Of a stretch of 64,000 nt of DNA, positions 7,160-14,957 are shown one piece after another; position 1 is the first letter of the stretch, and each line of letters begins with the position of its first letter. The notes beneath the pieces are model-generated. The model did no database searches. It was not told the origin of the DNA and saw nothing but the letters and a program-made list of their open reading frames with translations. The DNA comes from an uncultured Prevotellaceae bacterium (GTDB lineage Bacteria > Bacteroidota > Bacteroidia > Bacteroidales > Bacteroidaceae). A program made the translations under genes and the position numbers. Location of the stretch: contig CASFNA010000019.1 in NCBI GenBank assembly GCA_949295905.1, positions 1-64,000 of the forward strand. Reading direction: 5' to 3'.

Positions 7160-8059
7160 TTATTCATTCAAAAAGTCTGCCTCTCCGTACATCCCGATTT
7201 TGAGCATTCCGTCGGTGTTCTTTACCTTGACTTTTACCGCGTAGACAAGGTTTGCGCGTTCGTCGCGCGTTTGTATCGTCTTAGGAGTGAACTCTGCCTT
7301 GTCTGAAATCCATGAGACAACGCCTTTATACTCATGACTACCGTCCTCGCCAAGGTCGGCATACACCTTGACTTGTTGTCCTATTTTCAACGATGTGAGC
7401 TGGGGCGCGGTTACGTAGGCACGCAGCGTCATGTCGCTTACGTCCGCGATTTTGAACAACGGCTTGCCCGGCACGGCGTATTCGCCGGCTTCGGCGTACT
7501 TTTCAAGTACCGTTCCGCTGATTGGAGACGTAATGCGGCACTTGCGCAACTGGTCTACTACCTGCCAACGCTCTATTTCCGCCGCGGCCATCTGTCGGTT
7601 AAGGCTGCCGGTAGTGTTGCTTAGTTGCGACAGTTGCGCGTCCAATTGGCGGCGAAGCACGCGCACGCTGCTCTCCGCGTCGTCAAGTTGCTTGCGGTTG
7701 GCGGCGTTGTCACGCACAAGCGCCGAGTAACGTTTAACCTCCAGCTCGGCCTTCTCCAGTTGTTGTTTCGTGACCGCAATCTGTTTGTTTATGTCCGGCC
7801 GCTGACTTGCGTAAACTTCTTTCGTCACGCCGAGCCGCATCGCACGCAGTTGTAGCTGCACCGTATCAATCAGCCCGACCTGCTCCCCTTTCGCCACTTT
7901 GGCACCCTCTTCAGCGTCGAAATACATCAGTTTACCAGTCTGTTCGGCAGACACTATGATTTCGGTTGCCTCAAATGTTCCCATTGCGTCGTGCTCCATA
8001 CCGCCTTTTGAGCAGGCAACCAATGACAAAACCGCCAATGCAAATATTATATTCTTCAT
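7160..8059 (-). CDS. HlyD/YbhG-family periplasmic adaptor lipoprotein
   Basis: 299 residues. The N-terminus MKNIIFALAVLSLVACSKGG is a lipoprotein signal with lipobox LVAC. A biotinyl-lipoyl-like half motif (TGKLMYFDAEEGAKVAKGEQVGLID, near 42-66) precedes a long coiled-coil hairpin (about 80-165, rich in Lys, Gln and Leu), the second lipoyl half (ISGTVLEKYAEAGEYAVPGKPLF) and a beta-barrel domain. This is the membrane-fusion adaptor bridging the inner-membrane ABC exporter to the outer-membrane channel. It starts 3 bp after the TolC-like gene's stop. Confidence 0.93.
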   Translation of the reverse strand: MKNIIFALAVLSLVACSKGGMEHDAMGTFEATEIIVSAEQTGKLMYFDAEEGAKVAKGEQVGLIDTVQLQLRAMRLGVTKEVYASQRPDINKQIAVTKQQLEKAELEVKRYSALVRDNAANRKQLDDAESSVRVLRRQLDAQLSQLSNTTGSLNRQMAAAEIERWQVVDQLRKCRITSPISGTVLEKYAEAGEYAVPGKPLFKIADVSDMTLRAYVTAPQLTSLKIGQQVKVYADLGEDGSHEYKGVVSWISDKAEFTPKTIQTRDERANLVYAVKVKVKNTDGMLKIGMYGEADFLNE

Positions 8060-8062
8060 CTT

Positions 8063-9316
8063 CTAAAAGTTATTTAAGTGCTTTATTTTGTACATTTCCT
8101 GCAACAGTTGGATTTCGTGCAGCCGCTTGCCAAGCTGCGCGTCGCTCACGGCGTTGATGTCGCGAAGCATCTCGTTCACCGTCTCCGTGCCGTTGGCAAC
8201 GCGCAGTTCGGCCTTATCTCGTATGCGTCGGCGCAGCGTTATTATTTCGTCGTCTTGCCTTAGCTGCTCACGCAGGTTGTCAACAGCTCCGCTCTGCATC
8301 TCCGTTTGCAGGCGCGTGTTGAACAGAAAAGCGTCACGCTCCGACTGCACGGTCTGCCGCTCGATGTCAATGTTACGCCGGTCGTTGGCCCGTGTGTACA
8401 GCGAACCGAAATTCCACGATAGCGTTACGCCAACTTTATAATAAGCGTCGAAGTCGTCTTTCAGCATATTCAGCCCCGGATTGCCGTAGCCGCCGCGTGC
8501 AAACAGGCCGACATTAGGACGCAAAGCCACGTTGAGAGATTTCAGCCTGGCATCGAGCAGACGCTCCTGCGCGGCGTAAAGAGCAAGCTCGGGGCGGCTG
8601 TTTGCGCCGTTTTGTAGGACAGGCGGCGTCGGTTTGACGAGCGTGTCGCCGTCGCCTATTTCCTTTCCGATGAACGTTGAAAGCATTTTCAGATACGTGT
8701 TGCGCTGCGTCAGCAGGCTCGTTTTCCTCTGGCGTGCCTTCACCTGTTCCACTTTCACTGCATCAACGTCAGTCTGGTTGGCCGTTCCGCCCTTCACCAT
8801 GGCCTCGACCGAGGCAAGAGAAAGCGACAAGTCGTTTTGCAACACGCCGACCTGCTTGAGCTGTTCGTCAAGCACAAGTATGCCGAAAAACAGCTCGTCG
8901 ATGCGCCGGTTGACGTCATACATCGCCACGCTGACCTGCTCCCGTCCCACGTCGCCTTGCGCCTCGGCCAAGCGTTTGGCAGACGACACGGCCCCGCCGT
9001 CGTACACCTGTTGACTGACGGTTATGTTAACGTCATACTGGTCCTTGCTTAACGTCGGTATGTCAACGCCCGGAATATCAATGGGAATGGTCGTAACGTC
9101 GCTTTGGTAAGAAGCAGTGCCGCTCACGCCAACCTGCGGCAGCCACGCCTTGGCGGCGTTCTCCACGGTGAAACGTCGGCTCTGCTCCACCAAGTCGTAC
9201 TGTTTTATTACTGGATAATTGCCCTGCGCCCAGGCTTTACACTGCTCCAAAGTGACCTGTGCATGGCCTGTGCCTGCACAAAAGAACATCAATATGCAAA
9301 CAAAATAGTGCTTCAT
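8063..9316 (-). CDS. TolC-family outer membrane efflux protein, first gene of operon
   Basis: 417 residues from the ATG at 9316 (MKHYFVCILMFFCAGTGHAQ, a signal peptide ending in AQ). Long alpha-helical repeats typical of TolC/OEP trimers include QSRRFTVENAAKAWLPQVGVSG and a second repeat SRPELALYAAQERLLDARLK. It would be the exit duct for the adaptor and ABC exporter encoded downstream. The open frame extends 19 codons upstream through the promoter and is rejected. Expression probably responds to the divergent AraC-type gene. Confidence 0.92.
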   Translation of the reverse strand: MKHYFVCILMFFCAGTGHAQVTLEQCKAWAQGNYPVIKQYDLVEQSRRFTVENAAKAWLPQVGVSGTASYQSDVTTIPIDIPGVDIPTLSKDQYDVNITVSQQVYDGGAVSSAKRLAEAQGDVGREQVSVAMYDVNRRIDELFFGILVLDEQLKQVGVLQNDLSLSLASVEAMVKGGTANQTDVDAVKVEQVKARQRKTSLLTQRNTYLKMLSTFIGKEIGDGDTLVKPTPPVLQNGANSRPELALYAAQERLLDARLKSLNVALRPNVGLFARGGYGNPGLNMLKDDFDAYYKVGVTLSWNFGSLYTRANDRRNIDIERQTVQSERDAFLFNTRLQTEMQSGAVDNLREQLRQDDEIITLRRRIRDKAELRVANGTETVNEMLRDINAVSDAQLGKRLHEIQLLQEMYKIKHLNNF

Positions 9317-9345
9317 ATAAATCAGTTGATTGTCGTTTACATTTG

Positions 9346-9373
9346 CAAAGGTAAGGTTACAACATGCACGCAA
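9346..9373 (-). promoter_or_regulatory. Promoter of the efflux operon
   Basis: On the minus strand TACCTTTG (9346-9353) is the -7 box, with TTG at 9371-9373 as a possible -33 at a slightly short 17-bp distance. It lies 30 bp upstream of the TolC-like start and back to back with the araC promoter. Confidence 0.6.
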
Positions 9374-9449
9374 CGTTATCTTATGCTGTCATTAAATGTT
9401 CTTTTTGTACAAATATACTTTCACGCAATGCGGTTTTCACGGTAAAACA

Positions 9450-9479
9450 TTGCCGATAAGTGCTATTTTCGTATTTTTG
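9450..9479 (+). promoter_or_regulatory. Promoter of the divergent AraC gene
   Basis: TTG (9450-9452), 19-bp spacer, TATTTTTG (9472-9479). The start codon is 26 bp downstream. Confidence 0.7.
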
Positions 9480-9505
9480 CAAAATAACAATCAGATAAAA
9501 AGAAC

Positions 9506-10414
9506 ATGAAGAACAAATCTCCGGAACGTTTCTCTTTCCACGAATTGAAGTCGATGTTGAGCAGCATAAAGTCGGCTGACGCACCGGTAAAGTTCATCGG
9601 TAAGGACATTGCAATGCTCGGAAGGGACGGCAAGACGCTGCAAAACATCCTGCAAACCGACACGCCCTACATAATGGAAGACTGCCGCATGGGCTTCGTA
9701 AAGAGCGGCAGCATAAGGCTGATGGTGAACCTCATAGAGCGCGAATACGGCGAAGGGACGTTCGCCTTCATATCGGCCGGCAGCATACTGCAAATCAACG
9801 GCATGAGCGAAGACTTCGACCTGTGCGGCATGATGCTCAGCGACGAACGGCTGAAGGCGGCCATGGGCAAGGCTATACCGACCTGGTGCTGCGGCAACGC
9901 GACGTTTTTCACGGTACACCCGGGCGACGAAGATGCCGCCATAATCAGGCAGATGTTCAGCACAATATGGAATTTGATTAACAAAGAGCGTTTTCCCGAC
10001 GAAACGCTTAACGGCCTAATACACGCCGTGATACATTATTACAGCTATCTGAAAGACATTGAAGCGGACACGGCACAGCCCGAAACGTCGCGTGGCAAGG
10101 AGCTGTTCAACACATTCATAAGCCTTGTCAACCAGCACTCAAAGCACGAACGCAAGCTGCCTTTCTATGCCGACAAGATGTGCGTGACGCCCCATTATCT
10201 CGGCACAATCGTAAAACAGGCAAGCGGAATAACGGCGAAAGAATGGATTGACCGCGCCGTTGTAACCAACGCGAAAGTGATGTTAAGATACAGCAGCAGG
10301 CAGGTGGCCGAGGTGGCCTACGCCCTCAACTTCCCCAACGTAAGCTTCTTCTGCAAGTTCTTCAGGCACGCCACAGGCCAAACGCCGCAGAAATACAGAG
10401 AAAAACGAAATTAA
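9506..10414 (+). CDS. AraC-family transcriptional regulator, divergent from efflux operon
   Basis: 302 residues. An N-terminal sensing domain of about 200 residues (cupin-like, FVKSGSIRLMV and FAFISAGSILQI) is followed by the two helix-turn-helix motifs of the AraC/XylS family (KMCVTPHYLGTIVKQASGIT, then SRQVAEVAYALNFPNVSFFC) and the family ending FRHATGQTPQKYR. Divergent placement with back-to-back promoters suggests it controls the efflux operon, probably after binding an effector. Its stop codon is part of a 40-bp perfect inverted repeat. Confidence 0.93.
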   Translation: MKNKSPERFSFHELKSMLSSIKSADAPVKFIGKDIAMLGRDGKTLQNILQTDTPYIMEDCRMGFVKSGSIRLMVNLIEREYGEGTFAFISAGSILQINGMSEDFDLCGMMLSDERLKAAMGKAIPTWCCGNATFFTVHPGDEDAAIIRQMFSTIWNLINKERFPDETLNGLIHAVIHYYSYLKDIEADTAQPETSRGKELFNTFISLVNQHSKHERKLPFYADKMCVTPHYLGTIVKQASGITAKEWIDRAVVTNAKVMLRYSSRQVAEVAYALNFPNVSFFCKFFRHATGQTPQKYREKRN

Positions 10415-10515
10415 GTGAAGAGCGAAAAACGAAAAGTGAAAAATCCATTTGCCTTTATCTGCTATTAAGATGTAAGCAAATGGATTTTTCACTTTTCGTT
10501 TTTCGCTCTTCACTT
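10413..10515. terminator. 40-bp perfect palindrome joining two convergent stop codons
   Basis: Left arm 10413-10452 and right arm 10476-10515 are exact reverse complements over 40 bp, with a 23-bp loop. The arms overlap the TAA of the araC-type gene and of the opposing lipoprotein gene. The arm reads as degenerate 7-8 bp words (GTGAAGA, GCGAAAAA, CGAAAA, GTGAAAAA). It would work as a bidirectional terminator. Confidence 0.85.
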
Positions 10516-11084
10516 TACTCCTGCTCCACGTCGCTGTCGAGCCTTGTGTCCTTCGTGATTGTCATGCTGCCCGAATGCGAAACGGTGACAAGCAGCGGCA
10601 CATAGTCGTCGCTGAGCGCGTCGGGCTGGCCTACACTTGCGGCGAAGACTATGTTGTCTCCGTCAACACGGTCGAAAACAATGCCGAGCAGCGCGCTTTT
10701 CTCAAGATATTTGGCATTGACATACGATGCAAAGTCCTTCTTGTTGAACGTCTTTTGGAATATCGGCTTCGACTCATACGCCATGCCGTCGTCCTTGTGA
10801 GACTCTATTGTGACGTCAATCACGTTGTCATAGTATTTGCCGCCTGCGTCGTCAGTAATAATCGGAAGCGACGTGTCGGCACGCCGCACGATGTTGACGT
10901 AACAGCTTTTACCCTTCCATTTCACTTCTTCCATGAATCTTGAGTCCTGCATCTTGACAGGTCCTGAAGGAGCTTTGGCCGCCGGTTTCTTGGCGATGAT
11001 GTTGTCGTTAGGCTTCTTCTCGCTGCAAGCAGAGAGAGCCAATGCCGCCACGGCGGCGATGAACAGTGTCTGTAATGATTTCAT
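10515..11084 (-). CDS. DUF4738-like lipoprotein
   Basis: 189 residues. Lipoprotein signal MKSLQTLFIAAVAALALSAC with Cys20 as acylation site, followed by a Lys/Pro-rich linker and one domain of about 140 residues (VKMQDSRFMEEVKWKGKSC, RADTSLPIITDDAGGKYYDN, FQKTFNKKDFASYV). The pattern fits the Bacteroidota DUF4738 family, function unknown. A TTTG-N19-TATTTTTG promoter precedes it, divergent from the DUF4230 pair. Confidence 0.7.
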   Translation of the reverse strand: MKSLQTLFIAAVAALALSACSEKKPNDNIIAKKPAAKAPSGPVKMQDSRFMEEVKWKGKSCYVNIVRRADTSLPIITDDAGGKYYDNVIDVTIESHKDDGMAYESKPIFQKTFNKKDFASYVNAKYLEKSALLGIVFDRVDGDNIVFAASVGQPDALSDDYVPLLVTVSHSGSMTITKDTRLDSDVEQE

Positions 11085-11108
11085 TTTGCCATATTACGTT
11101 TTCCGGCA

Positions 11109-11139
11109 CAAAAATAGTACAAATTAATTAAAAAGCAAA
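11109..11139 (-). promoter_or_regulatory. Promoter of the DUF4738-like gene
   Basis: Minus strand: TTTG (11136-11139), 19-bp spacer, TATTTTTG (11109-11116). Confidence 0.7.
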
Positions 11140-11167
11140 GCAAAACGCTGTTTCACTTCCGTTATAT

Positions 11168-11198
11168 TTTGAGTTTAATCCATTTTTCACTACATTTG
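11168..11198 (+). promoter_or_regulatory. Promoter of the DUF4230 pair, nearly leaderless
   Basis: TTTG (11168-11171), 19-bp spacer, TACATTTG (11191-11198). The ATG at 11208 leaves a 5' leader of only about 2-4 nt. Confidence 0.7.
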
Positions 11199-11207
11199 TA
11201 ACAACTT

Positions 11208-11897
11208 ATGAAAAGATTTGCACTTTATTTCATCTTGTCCGTGCTCATGCTGACAGCCTGCACGGACGGAGACAAGGCTACGCAAACGGCCAAGCCGGTT
11301 GACACCATACCCGTGATGGTGATGCAGATACGCAAATGCTCAAAGCTGTACACCGCCGAATACCGTGTGCGCAAGATTGTAACGCATGACGATGACGTGC
11401 GCCTCAAAGGCTCGATGTTCAATCAGAAATTCGACTTCTCCATGCCTCTGTCGTCACGGAAAATCGCCATTCCGATGGAAGCCAAGCTTAAAGCGTACAT
11501 AGATTTCGGCTCTTTCTCGGAACAGAACATAGCCGTAAGCGGCGACAAAGTGGAGATTACGCTGCCCGACCCACGGGTGGAGCTGACCTCAAGCCGCATA
11601 GACCATGACGGCATCAAGAAGCACGTAGCCTTCATGCGGTCAAACTTCACCGACGCGGAAATGGCCTCATACGAGCAGCAGGGCCGCAGGCAAATCATAC
11701 AGAGCATACCGCAGATGGGCATAATCGAGATGGCACGCCAGAGCGCGGCGCACGCCTTGGTGCCCATACTGGCGCAAATGGGATATAAGGAAGAGAACAT
11801 CACGATAACATTCCGCAAGGACTTCACCACCGGCGACCTGCCGATGCTCCTTGAAAACAACAACATGGAATATGGCAAATACAACAAGCAACAATAA
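11208..11897 (+). CDS. DUF4230 lipoprotein
   Basis: 229 residues. The signal MKRFALYFILSVLMLTAC has a lipobox ending at Cys18. The body matches the DUF4230 pattern: KCSKLYTAEYRVRKIV, then basic/hydrophobic strands, the motif VSGDKVEITLPDPRVELTS, and a C-terminal helix QSAAHALVPILAQMGYKEENITITF. Function unknown. The next gene, also DUF4230-like but membrane-anchored, starts 26 bp before this one ends. Confidence 0.8.
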   Translation: MKRFALYFILSVLMLTACTDGDKATQTAKPVDTIPVMVMQIRKCSKLYTAEYRVRKIVTHDDDVRLKGSMFNQKFDFSMPLSSRKIAIPMEAKLKAYIDFGSFSEQNIAVSGDKVEITLPDPRVELTSSRIDHDGIKKHVAFMRSNFTDAEMASYEQQGRRQIIQSIPQMGIIEMARQSAAHALVPILAQMGYKEENITITFRKDFTTGDLPMLLENNNMEYGKYNKQQ

Positions 11898-12516
11898 GGA
11901 GGGACGCAACCTGTGGGCGTCGATAGTGCGTGGCGTTGGCCGGATAAAGCTATACGCGATAGCCGCAATCGTGGCGTTGGTCATCATTGCGTCGGCGTAT
12001 CTCGTCAGGCAATGCCGCGGCAACACCATAACGGCTTACACGAACGACAGCATCAACGTAACGCCCACGCAGGTGCTGGCGATGAAAGAAATAGGCGAAT
12101 GGGAATTCCTGTCCGTCGAGGACGAGGAAATGGTTGACACCGTAAGGCGCAGGCTCTTCGGCACGGACGAGCTAATACGCATATACAAAGGTACGCTGCG
12201 CCTCGGCATAGACCTCGGAGAAACCCGCGCCGACTGGGTAACGGTAAGCGGAGACACGCTGCGCGCGGTGCTGCCACGGGTGAAACTGCTCGACGAAGAC
12301 TTCATTGACGAGGCCGCCACGCAGGCTTTCTTCGAGTCTGGCACATGGAACGACAAGGCGCGCAGCGACCTCTACCACCGCGCCAAGGCAAGGATGAAGG
12401 CGCGATGCCTTACAAAAGAGAACATCGCAAGCGCCGAAGACAACGCCCTGAAACAGTTTTTCCAAATGTTCAAGGCCATGGGCTTCAAGACCGTCGAAGT
12501 GAGGTTTGAACGCTGA
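11872..12516 (+). CDS. DUF4230 membrane-anchored protein
   Basis: 214 residues from the ATG at 11872 (MANTTSNNKEGR). An in-frame ATG 21 bp earlier is also possible. One membrane helix (about residues 26-46, LYAIAAIVALVIIASAYLV) anchors a domain related to the preceding protein: VLAMKEIGEWEFLSVEDEEMVD, VSGDTLRAVLPRVKLLDEDFID, ALKQFFQMFKAMGFKTVEVRF. It overlaps the first DUF4230 gene, so the pair is translationally coupled: one a lipoprotein, one an inner-membrane-anchored homologue. Confidence 0.8.
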   Translation: MANTTSNNKEGRNLWASIVRGVGRIKLYAIAAIVALVIIASAYLVRQCRGNTITAYTNDSINVTPTQVLAMKEIGEWEFLSVEDEEMVDTVRRRLFGTDELIRIYKGTLRLGIDLGETRADWVTVSGDTLRAVLPRVKLLDEDFIDEAATQAFFESGTWNDKARSDLYHRAKARMKARCLTKENIASAEDNALKQFFQMFKAMGFKTVEVRFER

Positions 12517-12529
12517 AAACATTTTTCAG

Positions 12530-12638
12530 CATACAAGCAAACAAGTGACAAGCAGACAAGAAATTTTGATTTTACTTATTACCATCCATATTCAAAGGCA
12601 ATTTCCTTGTCTGCTCGTCACTTGTCTGCTTGTATGCT
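12530..12638. repeat. ACAAGCAG-word imperfect palindrome
   Basis: Left arm ACAAGCAAACAAGTGACAAG and following; right arm its complement with about three mismatches. It sits between the convergent DUF4230 and CcdA/ArsG-like genes and probably terminates both. The same word family recurs at 60395-60500. Confidence 0.6.
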
Positions 12639-12642
12639 TCTT

Positions 12643-13341
12643 TTAATTAAACATACAGAACACTCCTGCCCCAATGAAAAGCACACCAACGACAACACCT
12701 ATCCAACGCTGAACGATGTGCATCCTGCGCCTTACCGCGTCAGTTCCGCCCAAGCCGTAAGCCACGACCCACGCCAGAAGCACGGCCGGAAGCGACGTGG
12801 CTACGGCGAACACCACCGGCAACAACCAGCCCGACGGCGACTGCGCCGCCAACGGCAGCAACATGCCGAAATACACTATGGCGCTCTCCGGACAGAAAGA
12901 CAGGGCCAGCAACACGCCCAGCAGCAGGCTGCCCCACGCTCCGCCGAAGCGGCGGCCGTGACCGGGCAACGTAGGGCAATGCTCATGGCGGTGCAGGAAG
13001 CGGTCGAGGATGAAATACAAGCCTATCAATATCAATACGGGCGCGAGCAACCTTTCGCCCCACTCGCCGAACCAACGGCCAATGGCATCGACGCCTCCGC
13101 TGCCGCGAAGCACCACGACAAGCGCGATGCCGAGCAGCGAATAAGTCAGCAGGCGGCCAAAAGTGTAAGCAAGACCTTTGACAAACACACTGCGCGGCCG
13201 GTGCGCGTCCTTGGCTATATAGCCCATTGCAGCTATATTGGCAGCCAACGGACACGGGTGCAAAGCCACTATGAGGCCGAGCAAGAAGGCTGTGATTACA
13301 GGAAAACCGTTGTTTTCTAGTATATTCTGAACAAGCTCCAT
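12643..13341 (-). CDS. CcdA/DsbD- or ArsG-family multi-spanning membrane protein
   Basis: 232 residues with about six membrane helices. Conserved Cys-Pro motifs occur in two helices (ALHPCPLAANIAAMG near residue 29 and LSFCPESAIVYFG near residue 152), the arrangement of the CcdA/DsbD transmembrane domain. Bacteroidota homologues are often named ArsG-type permeases. The role could be electron transfer across the membrane or metalloid/thiol export; I cannot choose. A His-rich loop (RFLHRHEHCPTLPGHGRR) faces one side. Three -7 boxes stand upstream. Confidence 0.75.
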   Translation of the reverse strand: MELVQNILENNGFPVITAFLLGLIVALHPCPLAANIAAMGYIAKDAHRPRSVFVKGLAYTFGRLLTYSLLGIALVVVLRGSGGVDAIGRWFGEWGERLLAPVLILIGLYFILDRFLHRHEHCPTLPGHGRRFGGAWGSLLLGVLLALSFCPESAIVYFGMLLPLAAQSPSGWLLPVVFAVATSLPAVLLAWVVAYGLGGTDAVRRRMHIVQRWIGVVVGVLFIGAGVFCMFN

Positions 13342-13363
13342 TCTACCTTAAAAACATTTTATG

Positions 13364-13524
13364 CAAAGGTAATGCAAACGAGTGCAATGTAAGTTTGCTT
13401 ACAAATTGCCGAGTGCAGCTTACCTTATGCAAAGGTAATGCAAGCCGAGAGAAATACAAAATAAAACCGAGAGAAACGCGGTTTTATTTTTATTTCCGAG
13501 CGCAGCTTATCTTATCCAAAGGTA
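13364..13524 (-). promoter_or_regulatory. Triple-box promoter cassette
   Basis: Minus strand boxes TACCTTTG at 13364-13371, 13430-13437 and 13517-13524. Between the last two boxes, read toward the gene, are AAGCTGCGCTCGG, AATAAAAATAAAA, a hairpin AAAACCG/CGGTTTT, TTTATTTTGTATT and CTCTCGGCTTGCATTACC. The same order occurs at 23297-23392 and, more diverged, at 62595-62700. Confidence 0.65.
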
Positions 13525-13675
13525 ATGCAAATACGGAAAAACGTAAACAACACGACTTTTATTTAAGAAAACTTTACATTTCACATCACAACAAAAAGTG
13601 GCTGCCAACCAACTTTACACACATTCACAACCACTTGACTGTCAGCAACTTGGCAACACACCGCAAATCACGGTG

Positions 13676-13752
13676 CGAAAGGCCGTCTTTCGCGCGCCAA
13701 AAGACGGCCTTTCAGAGGACGAAAGACGGCCTTTGACATGGCAAAGAGCCAC
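13676..13752. repeat. AAGGCCGTC intergenic repeat
   Basis: GAAAGGCCGTCTTTCGC, CAAAAGACGGCCTTTC and GAAAGACGGCCTTTG alternate, then GGCAAAGAGCCAC. A CTGTCAG word lies about 40 bp upstream (13639). Confidence 0.7.
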
Positions 13753-13846
13753 AACTGTGAAAACCCGAGGATGCCAGGCGCACGGCAGTGCGCTGCACGG
13801 CGACGCGGCATCAACAAGCAAACCTGATTAATAAAGATGTAAAAAA

Positions 13847-13878
13847 TTTGGCTCGTAACGATAAAACGATTAAATTTG
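13847..13878 (+). promoter_or_regulatory. Promoter of serine acetyltransferase
   Basis: TTTG (13847-13850), 20-bp spacer, TAAATTTG (13871-13878). This rules out starts before 13885 and supports the ATG at 13903. Confidence 0.75.
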
Positions 13879-13902
13879 CACACAATATTGACACACCACA
13901 GA

Positions 13903-14799
13903 ATGAGTACCGGCAACTTGACGCAAATCCTTACACAGACAATCGAGAAGTTGTCTCGGCGCGAGTCGTTGAAAGAGCTGTTCCACCAGCACCGCGACGG
14001 CGACCCGTTGCCTTCGGCAAAAGCACTTGAAGAGATTATCGGGCTGGCGCGCTCGATATTGTTTCCCGGTTTCTACGGCAAGTCAACGGTCAACATCACG
14101 ACGCTTAATTATCATATAGGTGTGAACGTGGAGCGTTTGCACAAGCTGCTTACCGACCAAATCTTGGCCGGGCTCTGTTTCATGGACACCGAGCACACGG
14201 CGGCTGACTGCATACCGCTGTACCGGCGGCCGCAGGCCGAGGAGCTGGCAACCAAGTTCATTGAGCGCCTGCCGGACATACGCGCCGTGCTGGCAACAGA
14301 CGTAGACGCGGCATACAACGGCGACCCGGCGGCCGAGAGCAAGGCCGAAATAATATCGTGCTATCCCGTAATAAAGGCTCTCGTGAACTACCGCCTGGCA
14401 CACGAACTGACAAAGCTCGGCGTGCCGCTCATACCTCGCATCATAACCGAGATGGCCCACTCGGAGACCGGAATAGACATTCACCCGGCCGCACAGATAG
14501 GCCATCACTTCACCATAGACCACGGCACGGGCGTAGTAATAGGCGCGACGTGCATCATAGGCAACAACGTCAAGCTGTACCAAGGCGTGACGCTCGGGGC
14601 AAAGAGCTTTCCGCTCGATGCCGACGGCAACCCCATCAAGGGCATACCGCGCCACCCCATCCTCGAAGACAACGTAATAATCTACTCCAACGCCACCATC
14701 CTCGGCCGCATAACCATCGGCAAGGGGTGCGTCGTGGGGGCAAACATCTGGGTGACAGAAGACATGGAGCCGATGTCAAAAAAAGTAAAAAGACAATAA
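13903..14799 (+). CDS. cysE: Serine O-acetyltransferase
   Basis: 298 residues from the ATG at 13903 (MSTGNLTQILTQ); an in-frame ATG at 13876 lies inside the -7 box region. An N-terminal helical domain precedes a left-handed beta-helix made of hexapeptide repeats (VVIGATCIIGNNVKLYQGVT, NVIIYSNATILGRITIG). The catalytic region HPAAQIGHHFTIDHGTGVVIG contains the conserved His and Asp of serine acetyltransferases. It makes O-acetylserine from serine and acetyl-CoA, the first step of cysteine synthesis. Confidence 0.92.
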   Translation: MSTGNLTQILTQTIEKLSRRESLKELFHQHRDGDPLPSAKALEEIIGLARSILFPGFYGKSTVNITTLNYHIGVNVERLHKLLTDQILAGLCFMDTEHTAADCIPLYRRPQAEELATKFIERLPDIRAVLATDVDAAYNGDPAAESKAEIISCYPVIKALVNYRLAHELTKLGVPLIPRIITEMAHSETGIDIHPAAQIGHHFTIDHGTGVVIGATCIIGNNVKLYQGVTLGAKSFPLDADGNPIKGIPRHPILEDNVIIYSNATILGRITIGKGCVVGANIWVTEDMEPMSKKVKRQ

Positions 14800-14957
14800 G
14801 GTTGTACGGTTATGGGGTTGTACGGTTTTACGGTTATGGAGTTGCACTATGGCAACCTGAAACCGCTTGACGACAAAGCCTGACAATCCCGACCGCCAAC
14901 AACCACAAAAACAGTATAACCGTACAACCGCAAAACCACATAACCGTAAATATATTA
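14800..14957. repeat. GTTGTACG-word imperfect palindrome
   Basis: Left arm of period-8 words GTTGTACG GTTATGGG GTTGTACG GTTTTACG from about 14804; right arm ATAACCGTACAACCGCAAAA and following near 14917-14948, matching about 28 of 32 positions. It spans the cysE-rlmL spacer; a relative occurs at 61550-61645. Confidence 0.6.

Noticed and set aside
13676-13752. CRISPR array
   Set aside because: The half-units alternate in orientation and are only 20-25 bp apart, without uniform spacers; no cas genes are in the window.
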